From an uncultured Veillonellaceae bacterium (GTDB lineage: Bacteria > Bacillota > Negativicutes > Selenomonadales > Selenomonadaceae), in assembly GCA_900315575.1 (NCBI GenBank), contig OMZR01000007.1, forward strand, positions 1 to 43,883: 43,883 nt of DNA. Direction: 5' to 3'. A program made the position numbers and the translations under genes. Every line of letters begins with the position of its first letter. Positions within the stretch are counted from its first letter, which is position 1. The notes beneath the pieces were generated by a model, which was not told the DNA's origin, searched no databases, and worked only from the letters and a program-made list of their open reading frames with translations. Shown here in pieces: positions 1 through 8,812 of the stretch.

Positions 1-840
1 GGCACGCCCGTGCTCGGCGCCATCCTCGGCGCTTTGCTCTCGCATCCGAATCTCGCACACGTCACGCTGAATGGCGAGACGCTTGTGCCGGGCCGTGGCG
101 GCATCATCTCGATCCTGCTCGTCGCCATGCTCGCAAGCCAGGTGGAAAAGCAGGTGAAACGCTTCGTGCCCGAAGCGCTCTCGCTCTTCGTCACGCCGCT
201 CGTGACGTTCCTCGTCTCCGGCACGATTGCCATCCTCGTTCTGCAGCCCGTCGGCGGCGCGCTCTCCGACCTCATCGGCAATACCGCGACGGGTGCCATC
301 GCGTCAGGCGGCGCTCTCACCGGTGCCGTGCTCGGCGGCACGTTCCTGCCGATGGTCATGCTCGGCATCCATCAGACGCTGACGCCGATTCATGCCGAAC
401 TTTTGGCGCGCTATGGCGTCACGATCCTCCTGCCCGTGCTCGCGATGGCGGGCGCCGGGCAGGTCGGCGCGAGCTTTGCCGTCTGGTGCCGCACGAAGAA
501 CACGCGCCTGAAGAAAATCATCGCCTCGGCGCTCCCCATCGGCATCCTCGGCGTCGGCGAGCCGCTGATCTATGGTGTCACGCTGCCGCTCGGCAAGCCT
601 TTCCTCGGCGCCTGCATCGGCGGGGCCTGCGGCGGTGCGGTCCAAGCGGCGTTCGGCGTCGGCGCCGCGACGCTCGGCATCAGCGGCCTGCCGCTCGCGG
701 CCGCGACGGACAACATTCCCATCTATCTCTTGGGCCTCGTCTGCGCCTACATCGGCGGCTTCGTCGCAACGCTCGTCATCGGTTTTGATGACCCCGTCGA
801 GACAGCAGACGACCAGCCTTCTCCTTCGGAAAGGGTGTGA
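1..840 (+). CDS. murP: PTS EIIC component, MurNAc/sucrose-type (5'-truncated by window edge)
   Basis: This is the C-terminal part of a glucose-superfamily PTS permease, the membrane channel that takes up a sugar while phosphorylating it. The reading frame is open at base 1, so the start and any EIIB domain lie outside the window. About eight hydrophobic segments are visible. Two conserved EIIC stretches stand out: GIHQTLTPIHAEL near residue 122 and GVGEPLIYGVTLP near residue 183, whose glutamate is typical of the sugar site. The GEP variant and the directly overlapping mupG gene point to N-acetylmuramic acid as substrate; sucrose or trehalose permeases of the same family are the alternative. 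The last codon overlaps the GTG start of the next gene, so the two are translationally coupled. Family call is firm; substrate is inferred from context. Confidence 0.8.
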   Translation, partial: GTPVLGAILGALLSHPNLAHVTLNGETLVPGRGGIISILLVAMLASQVEKQVKRFVPEALSLFVTPLVTFLVSGTIAILVLQPVGGALSDLIGNTATGAIASGGALTGAVLGGTFLPMVMLGIHQTLTPIHAELLARYGVTILLPVLAMAGAGQVGASFAVWCRTKNTRLKKIIASALPIGILGVGEPLIYGVTLPLGKPFLGACIGGACGGAVQAAFGVGAATLGISGLPLAAATDNIPIYLLGLVCAYIGGFVATLVIGFDDPVETADDQPSPSERV

Positions 841-1937
841 TATTTTTGCAAAATGGCATTTCCATTTATCCCGGCCTCGACAACACGCCCGAAGAAAATC
901 TCGCGCTCATCGAAACGGCTGCCGCCGCCGGCATCACACGCGTCTTCACATCGCTGCACATCCCCGAGAGCGACACGCATGCACTCAAAAAGGAAATCGG
1001 CACGCTACTCGGCGCGGCGCGCGCGCACCACATGGAAGTCATCTCCGACGTCAGCCCGAAAACACTCGAATTGCTCGGGCTCAAGGAGTTCCGCCCCTCG
1101 GCGTTCCGCATGCTCGGCATCACGACGATCCGGCTCGACTATGGCTTTTCGCCCGAAGAAATCGCGCAGATCAGCCACAACAGCCAGAAGCTCCGCATCC
1201 AGCTCAACGCCTCGACGATCACGCGCGACCTGCTGCACCGGCTCGACGCCTGCAAGACGGATTTCTCGCGCATCGACGCGCTGCACAATTTCTACCCGCG
1301 CGTCGGCACGGGCCTCAGCGAAATGACGCTCATCAAGCAGAACGCGCTGCTGCACCGCCTCGGCATTCATGTCGGCGCGTTCGTCACGACGCAGGGCGGC
1401 AAGCGTCGCGGCCCGCTCGGCGAAGGCCTGCCGACACTCGAATCGCACCGCACAATGACGCCCGAACGCGCGGCACGCCACCTCGTCGCGCTCGGCACGG
1501 ACTCCGTCTTTCTCGCCGACAGTCTGCCGACACAGGCGGAAATCCAGTCGCTCGGCCAGCTGCGCGACGACTGCGTCACGATTGGCGCTGAGCTCCTGAC
1601 GGACGACGATGCGAGCCGCCGCCTGCTCTCCCACGTCTTCACCTCGCGCGTCGACGAAGCGCGCGATGCCATCCGCGCACAGGAAAGCCGCAGCATCATC
1701 GCAAAAGCCCATGCGACCATCGCGCCAGAAACGGCCGAAGCCCGCCCACGCGGCGTCGTCACGATTGACAACAAACAGGCCGGCCGCTACATGGGCGAGC
1801 TCGAAATCGTCAAGAAGAACCTGCCCGCCGACCCACGCGTCAATGTCTGCGCACGCATCGACCGCGCCGACTTCCCGCTGCTCGCCTGCATCTCGCCCGG
1901 CCGAAAATTTTCTTTCACATTCCATAGCAAGAACTAG
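837..1937 (+). CDS. mupG: MupG-type 6-phospho-N-acetylmuramidase (DUF871 TIM-barrel protein)
   Basis: The 366-residue product matches the DUF871/MupG family: an N-terminal TIM barrel followed by a small cyclophilin-like domain. Known members hydrolyse MurNAc-6-phosphate-GlcNAc inside the cell after PTS uptake, in cell-wall recycling. Visible family features are the N-terminal strand GISIYPGLDNTPEEN, the FTSLHIPES turn, LNASTI in the barrel, the HNFYPRVGTGLS segment, and a C-terminal part beginning near GVVTIDNKQAGRYMGELEI. The start is GTG, overlapping the TGA of the permease in a GTGA arrangement, with GGAAAGGG a few bases upstream. The overlap supports co-transcription with the permease and gives the pair a coherent job in MurNAc-disaccharide use. 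No truncation is evident. Confidence 0.85.
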   Translation: MIFLQNGISIYPGLDNTPEENLALIETAAAAGITRVFTSLHIPESDTHALKKEIGTLLGAARAHHMEVISDVSPKTLELLGLKEFRPSAFRMLGITTIRLDYGFSPEEIAQISHNSQKLRIQLNASTITRDLLHRLDACKTDFSRIDALHNFYPRVGTGLSEMTLIKQNALLHRLGIHVGAFVTTQGGKRRGPLGEGLPTLESHRTMTPERAARHLVALGTDSVFLADSLPTQAEIQSLGQLRDDCVTIGAELLTDDDASRRLLSHVFTSRVDEARDAIRAQESRSIIAKAHATIAPETAEARPRGVVTIDNKQAGRYMGELEIVKKNLPADPRVNVCARIDRADFPLLACISPGRKFSFTFHSKN

Positions 1938-1945
1938 GAAACGCG

Positions 1946-1970
1946 TGGTATGATGAAGAATAACAAACCA
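1946..1970. promoter_or_regulatory. candidate operator upstream of arsR
   Basis: An imperfect inverted repeat: TGGTATGAT and AACAAACCA match as arms at 7 of 9 positions, with 7 bases between them. The left arm contains a -10-like TATGAT (1949-1954), and the element ends just before the ribosome binding site. SmtB/ArsR proteins commonly bind such AT-rich dyads over their own promoter, so autoregulation is a reasonable inference. No clear -35 element was found. Confidence 0.35.
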
Positions 1971-1981
1971 CAAAGGACTGA

Positions 1982-2359
1982 ATGACATCCATGAAGAAAA
2001 CCGCCCAAGATGACGTCTGCGAAATCCACAAGACGCATCCGTCCGCCCTCGAGCTCGCACGGCTCCACGAAGCCGACGACGAGACGAGCCTGCGCCTCGC
2101 CGAAGTCTTCAAAGTGCTCGGCGACCGCACGCGCATCAAGCTGCTGTCGCTCCTCGCACACAAAGAAGAGCTCTGCGTCTGCGACATCGCCGAGGCGCTC
2201 GGCATGGGCCAGTCCGCCATCTCGCACCAGCTCCGCGTGCTGCGCGGCGCACGCCTCGTGAAATTCCGCAAAGAGGGCAAGGAAGCCTTTTACTCGCTCG
2301 ACGACGACCACGTCGTCACGCTCATGCAGCAGGGCCTCGACCACGTCCTGCACGGCTGA
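1982..2359 (+). CDS. ArsR/SmtB-family metal-sensing repressor
   Basis: This 125-residue winged-helix protein matches the ArsR/SmtB family, repressors that leave DNA when they bind metal. The recognition helix region reads ALGMGQSAISHQLRVLR. Two metal sites can be read. One is ELCVCD in helix 3, with an N-terminal DVCEIHKTH that could supply further ligands, as in CadC-type sensors. The other is in the last helix, where Asp, His, His and His occur with spacing 2, 11 and 3, as in the CzrA/SmtB zinc-cobalt site. Having both suggests a thiolate metal (Cd, Pb, Zn) or dual sensing. AAAGGA lies about 4 bases before this ATG; a second ATG three codons on (1991) is possible. No metal transporter is adjacent, so its target other than itself is unknown. 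Confidence 0.85.
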   Translation: MTSMKKTAQDDVCEIHKTHPSALELARLHEADDETSLRLAEVFKVLGDRTRIKLLSLLAHKEELCVCDIAEALGMGQSAISHQLRVLRGARLVKFRKEGKEAFYSLDDDHVVTLMQQGLDHVLHG

Positions 2360-2409
2360 GCATCATTTCTCGCGCTTTCCGCTTTGATGTAGGGAAAGGA
2401 ATTTTTGCT

Positions 2410-3177
2410 ATGAAGAAGCACCGTTTCGCGAAAAAAATCCTCCTGCTCCTCGGCCTCTCGCTGCTCGTCACGACGAGCACGACGCTCGCCTCACCGACGC
2501 TCAAGACCGGCTCGCACGGCCACGACGTCATGCTGCTGCAGCAAAAGCTCATGGAAATCGGCTATGCGCCCGGCTCGGCTGACGGCGTCTATGGCAGCGG
2601 CACGGAGCGCGCCGTCGCCGAGTTCCAGCGAGACCAGAACATCCACGTCACGGGCGTCGTCAATGCCGCGACATGGCGCGCGCTCAAGAATGTGAAAAGC
2701 ACGAAGACCTGGGGCATCGACATCCAGCCGCCCGCAAAGACAAGCGACACGACGCTGGCCGTCAAAGCCCCGCTCGCGCCGAACAACGTGCCGATCCTGC
2801 CGCGCAGCAAAGTCAGTTCCATCATCCAGACGGCCAAGAACTACATCGGTACGCCCTACAGCTTCGGCGGCACGACGCCGAAGGCGTTCGACTGCTCCGG
2901 CTACCTGCAGTACGTCTTCGCGAAAAACGGCATCTCCATCCCGCGCCTCGCCGACGATCAGTACAAGCTCGGCACGCGCACAAAGAGCACGAGCCAGCTC
3001 GAACCCGGCGACCTCGTCTTCTTCACGACATACGAGCCCGGGCCCTCCCACTGCGGCATCTACCTCGGCAGCGGCGAGTTCATCCACGCGAGCTCGAGCA
3101 AGGGCGTCAGGATCGACGCGCTGTCGAATGCGTATTGGCAGCCAAGGTATATTGGCGGGAAGCATATTGTGATGTAA
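2410..3177 (+). CDS. secreted NlpC/P60 peptidase with peptidoglycan-binding domain
   Basis: A 255-residue exported cell-wall hydrolase, predicted to cut peptide stems of peptidoglycan. Residues 1-28 form a signal peptide (Lys/Arg-rich start, long Leu core, LAS end). Residues about 30-95 are a PG_binding_1 domain with the GSHGHDVMLLQQKL and DGVYGSGTERAVAEFQ signatures. After a linker of about 45 residues comes an NlpC/P60 domain with the catalytic cysteine in DCSGYLQ, histidine in SHCGIYLG and the third polar residue in FIHASS. The ATG is preceded by GGGAAAGGA at suitable spacing. The gene stands alone between arsR and a terminator. Its position beside MurNAc uptake genes fits a cell-wall theme, but co-regulation is not shown. 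Confidence 0.9.
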   Translation: MKKHRFAKKILLLLGLSLLVTTSTTLASPTLKTGSHGHDVMLLQQKLMEIGYAPGSADGVYGSGTERAVAEFQRDQNIHVTGVVNAATWRALKNVKSTKTWGIDIQPPAKTSDTTLAVKAPLAPNNVPILPRSKVSSIIQTAKNYIGTPYSFGGTTPKAFDCSGYLQYVFAKNGISIPRLADDQYKLGTRTKSTSQLEPGDLVFFTTYEPGPSHCGIYLGSGEFIHASSSKGVRIDALSNAYWQPRYIGGKHIVM

Positions 3178-3223
3178 AAAAGAAGGCGTGACTTTCGCAC
3201 CCGCGGAAGCCACGCCTTCTTTT
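3178..3223. terminator. bidirectional rho-independent terminator
   Basis: A 13-bp perfect stem (AAAAGAAGGCGTG with its complement at 3211-3223) around a 20-nt loop. It has a T-rich tail on the + strand and an A-run at 3175-3181 that gives a U-tail on the - strand. It lies between the convergent NlpC/P60 and RND genes and can serve both. Confidence 0.85.
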
Positions 3224-3241
3224 ATGTTATGTTGTACAAGG

Positions 3242-3312
3242 GACTCCCCCCCGCCGCTCGGGCCCCGTAAATCCTCCACTGGAGGATTTACGCCTCTGTG
3301 AGGGGGGCTGCC
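3242..3312. repeat. dispersed palindromic repeat (single arm, with internal palindrome)
   Basis: One copy of the window's palindromic repeat family: a CTCCCCCCGCCGCT block at one end and TGAGGGGGGCT at the other, as in the copy at 35287-35337. This copy carries an extra internal palindrome whose 11-nt arms (3267-3277 and 3281-3291) are exact complements. It overlaps the 3' end of the RND gene and encodes that protein's last residues. Confidence 0.7.
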
Positions 3313-6300
3313 CCCAGGTGATAGATCCACGTATACGCAATCGGCACGATGACGAGGGTCAGGATGGTCGAGGTCACGATGCCGCCGATGATGGCGTAGG
3401 CCATCGGGGCGCGGAGTTCGGCGCCGGAGCCGGTGCCGAGAGCGATGGGCAGCATGCCGAAAATCATCGCAAGGCTCGTCATGAGGATCGGGCGCAGACG
3501 GAGCGCGCCTGCGTCGGCGAGCGCTTCGACGCAAGTCTTGCCTTCGGCGAGCTTCTTGCACGCGACGTCGATGAGGAGGATCGCGTTCTTCGTCACGAGG
3601 CCGAGGAGCATGATGATGCCGATGAGCGAAACCATGCTGATCGTGCTGTTCGCGAGATACAGCCCCCAGATGGCGCCGATCAGCGCGAGCGGCAGCGACA
3701 GCATGATGACAAACGGCTCGCTGTAGCTCTCGAACTGCGCCGCGAGCACGAGGAAGATGAGCACGACGGCCATGACCATCGCCATGATGAGGTCGCTGAA
3801 CGCCTCGTCCATGTCATCGCTCTCGCCCGCTGCACCGATGGCGTAGCCGGGCGGCAGATCGATATCCGCCGAGGCATCTGCAAATGCTTCTTCAAAGTCG
3901 CTGAGCGACGTGTTCTCGAGGTTCGCCGTGAGGCGGACCTCTTTTTTGCGGTCGTATCGCCGCACGCTGCCGCTCGCCGTGTCCTGTTCGATGCGCGCGA
4001 CCTGCGCGAGCGGCACGCGCTTGTTGTCGCTTGCGGGGACGAAAACGTTCTGCAGCATCGCGGACGTCGCGCGATCGCCGCCATCGAGGCGCAGGCGGAT
4101 ATCGACCTGCTCGTCCTTGTCGCTAAATTTGCCAACGACCGTACCCTGGAGCATCGTGCCGAGCGTCTCGCCGATGGCCGCCGGCGTGACGCCGAGCTCG
4201 TTTGCCATCGCATCATTTCGCACGATCTTGAGCTCCGACGCGCCTGTGCGCACGGACGACGTGACATCGCGCACGCCCGGGATCGTGCGCAGGACGCCTT
4301 CGACCTCGTGGCTGATAGCCTCGAGCTGCGCTGCGTCGTCGCCTGTGATGGAGAGCGCGACCGGCTTGTCATAGCCGATCGTCACATCCGCCTGGAAGCC
4401 TGCGAGCGCATTGACGCGCGCGCGGCAGTCGCGGACGATTTCGTCCTGCGTGCGGTCGCGGTCCGCTTTGGGAACCAGCTGGACAAAGAAATTCGCGTCT
4501 TGCGTGTCGGAACGCTGGTAGACGTGCAGGACACCCGGCACCTCGGCGAGCGCCGCCCGCACGGCTTCGAGGTCTTGGCCTGCCGCCGTGACGCTTTCGC
4601 TGCGCGGCGCATTCACGCGCAGCGTGAACTGCGACTGATCGGACGTCGGCGTGAATTCCTGCCCGATCTGCGTCAGGACAAAGAGGCTCACGACCAGCAG
4701 CGCCACCGCGCCTGCCATGACACGCTTGCGCTCATGCTCCAAGATGTGGTGCAGCACGCCGCGATACCATGCTTCCAGCGCCGTGAACGCGGTTTGGAAC
4801 CGCTGCCACGGCTGTTTCAAAAACGTTGGCATCGCCGGTTTTCCGACGGGCAGGTACAGCGCCGCCATCATCGGCGTCAGCGTAAACGACACGAGGAGCG
4901 ACAGCAGCACGGCGAACGCGACCGTCAAGCCAAATTCCTTGAAATACTGGCCGTCGACGCCCGACATCATGCCGACGGGCAAAAAGACCGCCGCGACAGA
5001 AAACGTCGTCGCCATGACGGGCAGCACGATTTCCTTCGTGCCATCGAGCGCCGCCGTTTTTGCATCTTTCCCCATCTGGCGATGGCGGATGATGTTCTCG
5101 ACGACGACGATGGCATCGTCGATGAGCAGGCCGACGGAGAGCGACAGGCCGAGGAGGCTCATCGTGTTGATGCTGAAATGGCCGAGGTGCATGAACGTGA
5201 ACGCCGCTGCGATCGATGTCGGGATCGCGAGCGCGCTGATAACGGTGCTGTGCCAGTCGCCGAGGAACCAGAACACGATGACGACGGCAAAGAAGCCGCC
5301 GAGAATCAGGTCTTCCCAGACATCGTCCATGGACTGCGTGATGCGCGCAGCATCGTCGCGCACGAGGTGGACGGAGACGCCGGCAGGCAGCTTGTCCTTC
5401 AGGCGATCGAGTGTCTTCTTGACGTCGGCCGCGACGCGTACGGCGTTGCCGCCCGACTGCTTGCCGATCTCGATGCCGATGGCGGGCGTGCCGTCATAGC
5501 GGCAGAGCGCCGTCGCTTCTTTGACCGTATCTTTCGCCATGCCGACCTGCTCGAAGAGGATCGGCTGTGCGCCGCGCGTCGCGAGCTCGGCGCGATAGAC
5601 GTCATTCAGGCTGCGGAACGCGCCTGCCGTGCGGACCGCCGTCTGCCGGCCGCTGTTGTCGAAATTGCCCGCTGGAATGTCCTGATTCACGGCTTTGAGG
5701 CTGGCAGCGACGTCGCTGATGGCGAGGCCGTACTCGTTGAGCTTGTCCTGCGACAGCAGGAGCTCGACTTCGCGCTTCGTATTGCCGCTGACCTGGATCT
5801 GGCCGATGCCCGCGACTTTCTGCAGCTGCGGCTTCAGCGTATCGTTCACGAATGCGCTGAGCTCGCGGAGGTCGCCGTCTTCCGTCGTCAGCGCGATGGC
5901 CGCGACGGGCGCGGCATTCATGTCAAAGCGGGAGATGACGGGCTCTTTCACGCCGTCCGGCAGGTCGCCGCGCACGGCGCTGACCTTGTCGCGCACATCC
6001 TGCGCGGCCTCGGCGGGGTCGATGCCGATCTTGAACTCGATGCCGACGTCGGCACTGCCCTCCGTCGACGTCGACGTGATGTGGCGCACGCCTTTCGCTT
6101 CGGAGACGGCTTCCTCGATCTTGCGCACGACCTGCTCATCGATCTGCTCCGGCTGTGCGCCGTCGTACGTGACGCTGACGGAGACGAACGGATAGCTCGC
6201 GTCCGGCATTTCGTTGACATCCATTTTCTGGTAGCTCACGATGCCGAGCAGCACGAGCAGCACGAGCACCATCGTCATGAAGACGGGGCGGCGGATGGAA

Positions 6301-6317
6301 AGTTCCGGCAGACTCAT
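3288..6317 (-). CDS. RND-family (HAE1) multidrug efflux pump, AcrB-like
   Basis: A 1009-residue inner-membrane proton/drug antiporter, close to the usual length. It begins with the typical RRPVFMTMVLVLLVLLG helix and porter-domain sequence, contains LLIDDAIVVVENI with the two TM4 aspartates of the proton relay, and ends with the AILLIDVACK and RLRPILMTS helices of the second half. It would work with the membrane fusion protein encoded immediately upstream (4-base ATGA overlap) and an outer-membrane channel not found here. The final residues LGAAPLTEA and the stop codon fall inside a dispersed palindromic repeat, so the natural C-terminus may have been replaced. Repressed operon expression by the neighbouring TetR protein is likely. 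The substrate cannot be read from sequence. Confidence 0.93.
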   Translation of the reverse strand: MSLPELSIRRPVFMTMVLVLLVLLGIVSYQKMDVNEMPDASYPFVSVSVTYDGAQPEQIDEQVVRKIEEAVSEAKGVRHITSTSTEGSADVGIEFKIGIDPAEAAQDVRDKVSAVRGDLPDGVKEPVISRFDMNAAPVAAIALTTEDGDLRELSAFVNDTLKPQLQKVAGIGQIQVSGNTKREVELLLSQDKLNEYGLAISDVAASLKAVNQDIPAGNFDNSGRQTAVRTAGAFRSLNDVYRAELATRGAQPILFEQVGMAKDTVKEATALCRYDGTPAIGIEIGKQSGGNAVRVAADVKKTLDRLKDKLPAGVSVHLVRDDAARITQSMDDVWEDLILGGFFAVVIVFWFLGDWHSTVISALAIPTSIAAAFTFMHLGHFSINTMSLLGLSLSVGLLIDDAIVVVENIIRHRQMGKDAKTAALDGTKEIVLPVMATTFSVAAVFLPVGMMSGVDGQYFKEFGLTVAFAVLLSLLVSFTLTPMMAALYLPVGKPAMPTFLKQPWQRFQTAFTALEAWYRGVLHHILEHERKRVMAGAVALLVVSLFVLTQIGQEFTPTSDQSQFTLRVNAPRSESVTAAGQDLEAVRAALAEVPGVLHVYQRSDTQDANFFVQLVPKADRDRTQDEIVRDCRARVNALAGFQADVTIGYDKPVALSITGDDAAQLEAISHEVEGVLRTIPGVRDVTSSVRTGASELKIVRNDAMANELGVTPAAIGETLGTMLQGTVVGKFSDKDEQVDIRLRLDGGDRATSAMLQNVFVPASDNKRVPLAQVARIEQDTASGSVRRYDRKKEVRLTANLENTSLSDFEEAFADASADIDLPPGYAIGAAGESDDMDEAFSDLIMAMVMAVVLIFLVLAAQFESYSEPFVIMLSLPLALIGAIWGLYLANSTISMVSLIGIIMLLGLVTKNAILLIDVACKKLAEGKTCVEALADAGALRLRPILMTSLAMIFGMLPIALGTGSGAELRAPMAYAIIGGIVTSTILTLVIVPIAYTWIYHLGAAPLTEA

Positions 6318-7411
6318 GCGGATGCCTCCTCTTTTTCGTTCGACGTAACCGCCCTGCCGTCCTGCAAGCGGTCGATCTGGTCGAGGATGACCGCGTCGCC
6401 GTCCGCGAGGCCGGAGACGATCTGCACGTCATCGCCGACATCGTCGCCGAGCTCGACGCGCACGCGGCGCGCCTGGCCGTCCGCCGCGACGTAGACGTAC
6501 GACAAGCCTTTCTTCGTCTGCACGCACGTTTTCGGCACGAGCATCATCTGTTCCGGCTGATCCGTGATCGAGACGCGGACGAACATGCCGGGCTTCAGCG
6601 CGAAGTCACCATTCGGCACGCGCGCCTTCACGAGGAACATGCGGCTGTCCTTGTCGGCTGCGGGATTCACGATCTCGACCGTGCCGGAAAAGACGCGGTC
6701 GGGATAAGCATCGACGCGGACGTCCACGGCAAGGCCCGGCACGATGTACGCGACATATTGCTGCTCGACCTGGCACGTCACGTAGACATCATTCATCTGC
6801 TCGACCGTCATGGCCGCATCGCTCGGCGAAAGAATCTGGCCGCGCGTGACCTTGCGATTCGCGACGAGGCCGTCGACGGGGCTCACGACCGTCGCGTCCG
6901 CAACCTGCTTCTGCGCATCGGCGAGCGTCGCCTGCGCCGTCTCGAGGTCGCTCTCGGCAACGAGCATCTGCGTGCGCGCGGCATCGAGCTGCTGCACGGC
7001 AACCGCCCCCTGATCGTAAAGCTCGGCCTGCCGGTTGTACGCCATAGCATCGTTGTCATACTTCACGCGCGCCTGCCGCACGGATGACGTCGCCGAGCGC
7101 ACGGCATTGTTCGCCGCGACCGCATCCATGCGCAGGAGCGGCGTGCCCTTCGTCACGTACGTGCCATCTTCGACGAGCACCTCCACGACGCGGCCGGACG
7201 CCGTGCTGCTGATGACAGCCGACTGCGTGCCCTCGATGCTGCCCGTGAACGTCACCGGCAGCGAGACATCGCGCGTCGCCGCCCGTTGCACCGTCACGGC
7301 GAGCGGCGTCTCGTCGACCGTTGCCTCCTCCTGCGCGAACCAGAGCCGCCAGACAAGAGCCAGAGAAAACAGGGCGATCACCACGCCCACCACGAGTTTC
7401 TTCTTTGCCAT
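6314..7411 (-). CDS. RND efflux periplasmic adaptor (membrane fusion protein)
   Basis: A 365-residue HlyD/AcrA-type adaptor linking the inner-membrane pump to an outer-membrane channel. It has an N-terminal hydrophobic anchor (residues about 6-23) without a lipobox cysteine. A split biotinyl-lipoyl domain follows (ISSTASGRVVEVLVEDGTYV and VVSPVDGLVANRKVTRGQIL) around a coiled-coil hairpin, then a beta-barrel and membrane-proximal domain (PDRVFSGTVEIVNPA). I chose the ATG at 7411 because GAGGGG lies 8 bases upstream; a GTG three codons earlier would sit on top of that site. It overlaps the RND gene by 4 bases. A TetR-type operator and a weak promoter lie directly before it, so it may be transcribed separately from the upstream MATE gene. 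Confidence 0.9.
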   Translation of the reverse strand: MAKKKLVVGVVIALFSLALVWRLWFAQEEATVDETPLAVTVQRAATRDVSLPVTFTGSIEGTQSAVISSTASGRVVEVLVEDGTYVTKGTPLLRMDAVAANNAVRSATSSVRQARVKYDNDAMAYNRQAELYDQGAVAVQQLDAARTQMLVAESDLETAQATLADAQKQVADATVVSPVDGLVANRKVTRGQILSPSDAAMTVEQMNDVYVTCQVEQQYVAYIVPGLAVDVRVDAYPDRVFSGTVEIVNPAADKDSRMFLVKARVPNGDFALKPGMFVRVSITDQPEQMMLVPKTCVQTKKGLSYVYVAADGQARRVRVELGDDVGDDVQIVSGLADGDAVILDQIDRLQDGRAVTSNEKEEASA

Positions 7412-7430
7412 TTGTTCCACCCCTCAAAAC

Positions 7431-7443
7431 TGACCAACGGTCA
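7431..7443. promoter_or_regulatory. TetR-type operator before the efflux adaptor gene
   Basis: TGACC-AAC-GGTCA is a perfect 5-3-5 palindrome between the MATE and adaptor genes. Its last three bases are the MATE stop codon. On the - strand it reads ATTGAC...GGTCAG, the same half-sites found at the tetR promoter (9452-9463), so both are probably bound by the TetR protein encoded at 8813-9433. Confidence 0.6.
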
Positions 7444-8775
7444 ATAACACTGCAAAAAAATATGCTTTCGCAAACTGAGAAACGATGCCGCTGCTGACAG
7501 CACGCCGGCGCACAGCGGCATCCACCAGACGCCCGTGAGCCCGAGCCATGGCACGAGGATTGCGAGTGCAACGAGCGGCGCAACGAGCGTGCCGAGGAGC
7601 GACAGCCCCAGCGAGACAGCCGGCTGCTCGAGTGCCGTGAAATAACTTGACGCGCAAACATCGACCCATTTCACGAGATACGACAGCGCAAAGATCGAGA
7701 GCGCCGCTAGCGACAGCTCCATGAGCGCCGTGTCGTCCGGCGCGATGAAGAACGTCAGCGCCCAGGGACCTGCCAGCTCGAGCAGCACGAACGCCCCCAT
7801 GGACAGCGCGCCTGCCGTCGCCATGATGGCTTTCTGCAAACGGTGCATGCGCGCGCGAAGCCTGGCACCATGGCAATACGACAGCGCAGGCTGCAGGGAC
7901 GACGTCAGACCGAACACGAGCATGCTGACGACGCTGTCGAGATACATGACGACGGAAAACGCCGCGACGGCGAGCGTGCCGCCGATCTGCAGCAGCACCG
8001 TGTTCACGACGAGATCCATGACGGACGACGCCGTGCTGTCAAAGAAATCCGACGAGCCATTGAACGCCAGTTTGCGGAACTGGCGCCAAGGAATCGTGCC
8101 GCGCACGAAGCGCAGCTCCGTCCGCCGCAGAAGGAATGGCACAAAGGACAGCAGCGCGCCGAGCCCGATGCTGAGGGTCGTCGCGAGCGCCGCGCCTGCG
8201 ATGCCCCAGCCAAGCGGCACGATGAAGAGATAGTCGAGCGCGATGTTCAAAAGCGCCACGCCGACATTCAGCGCCATGCTGTAATTCTGCCAGCCGCAGA
8301 TGCGCAGATAGTTGTCCGTCGCGAAGAAAAACATGCCGATGGGAGCACCGGCCGCGAGGATGTAGAGATACGTCGCGGCCTGCTCGATGACGACGGGCTC
8401 CGCACCCATGAGCGCGAGGAGCGGCCGCGTGCCGGCGAAGACGACGGCGGCAACGGCAATGGACACGAGGAAGATTGCGACGAGGGAAAAGGAAAAGATC
8501 CGCGACGCCTCGCGCTGCCGCCCCGCGCCCAGCCGCGTCGCGATCTGCACGGACGAGCCGACCGCGATCATGTCGATGACAGCGGAAAACAGCAGAAATA
8601 GCGGAAACACGAGATTGATGGCCGCGAGCGAGGCCGCGCCGAGGAAATACCCGACGAACACGCCGTCGATGACGGAATACAGCGCCATGGCGCTCATGCT
8701 GACCATCGCGGGCAGTGCGCAGCGCGCGATGAGGCGGCCGAGCGGCAGCTGCGCGAAATCGCGACTGTCTTTCAT
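7441..8775 (-). CDS. MATE-family multidrug/cation efflux transporter
   Basis: A 444-residue membrane protein with about twelve hydrophobic segments in two homologous halves, matching the MATE family (PF01554), which exports cationic drugs in exchange for sodium ions or protons. Typical elements are LPAMVSMSAMALYSVIDGVF near the start, AINLVFPLFLLFSAVIDMIA with GSSVQIATRLGAG following, and LGWGIAGAALATTLS before the second half. The gene follows tetR and precedes the adaptor-RND genes on the same strand, making a compound efflux operon. The start ATG has GAAAGGA upstream at a slightly long distance. Its TGA stop is part of a TetR-type palindrome. The substrate is unknown. Confidence 0.88.
   Translation of the reverse strand: MKDSRDFAQLPLGRLIARCALPAMVSMSAMALYSVIDGVFVGYFLGAASLAAINLVFPLFLLFSAVIDMIAVGSSVQIATRLGAGRQREASRIFSFSLVAIFLVSIAVAAVVFAGTRPLLALMGAEPVVIEQAATYLYILAAGAPIGMFFFATDNYLRICGWQNYSMALNVGVALLNIALDYLFIVPLGWGIAGAALATTLSIGLGALLSFVPFLLRRTELRFVRGTIPWRQFRKLAFNGSSDFFDSTASSVMDLVVNTVLLQIGGTLAVAAFSVVMYLDSVVSMLVFGLTSSLQPALSYCHGARLRARMHRLQKAIMATAGALSMGAFVLLELAGPWALTFFIAPDDTALMELSLAALSIFALSYLVKWVDVCASSYFTALEQPAVSLGLSLLGTLVAPLVALAILVPWLGLTGVWWMPLCAGVLSAAASFLSLRKHIFLQCY
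7444..7473 (-). promoter_or_regulatory. weak candidate promoter for adaptor-RND genes
   Basis: On the - strand TTGCGA (7468-7473) and TGTTAT (7444-7449) are separated by 18 bases inside the end of the MATE gene. Transcription would begin in the adjacent operator. The match is imperfect and the genes could instead be read through from tetR-MATE. Confidence 0.3.
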
Positions 8776-8812
8776 AGCAAACGATCATCCTTTCTCAACA
8801 GCCTTGCAAATC

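Noticed and set aside
3318..6494. Long open frame on the + strand opposite the RND and adaptor genes
   Set aside because: Shadow of high-GC coding sequence; Arg/Asp/His-rich, no domain, no ribosome site, and the - strand genes are unmistakable.
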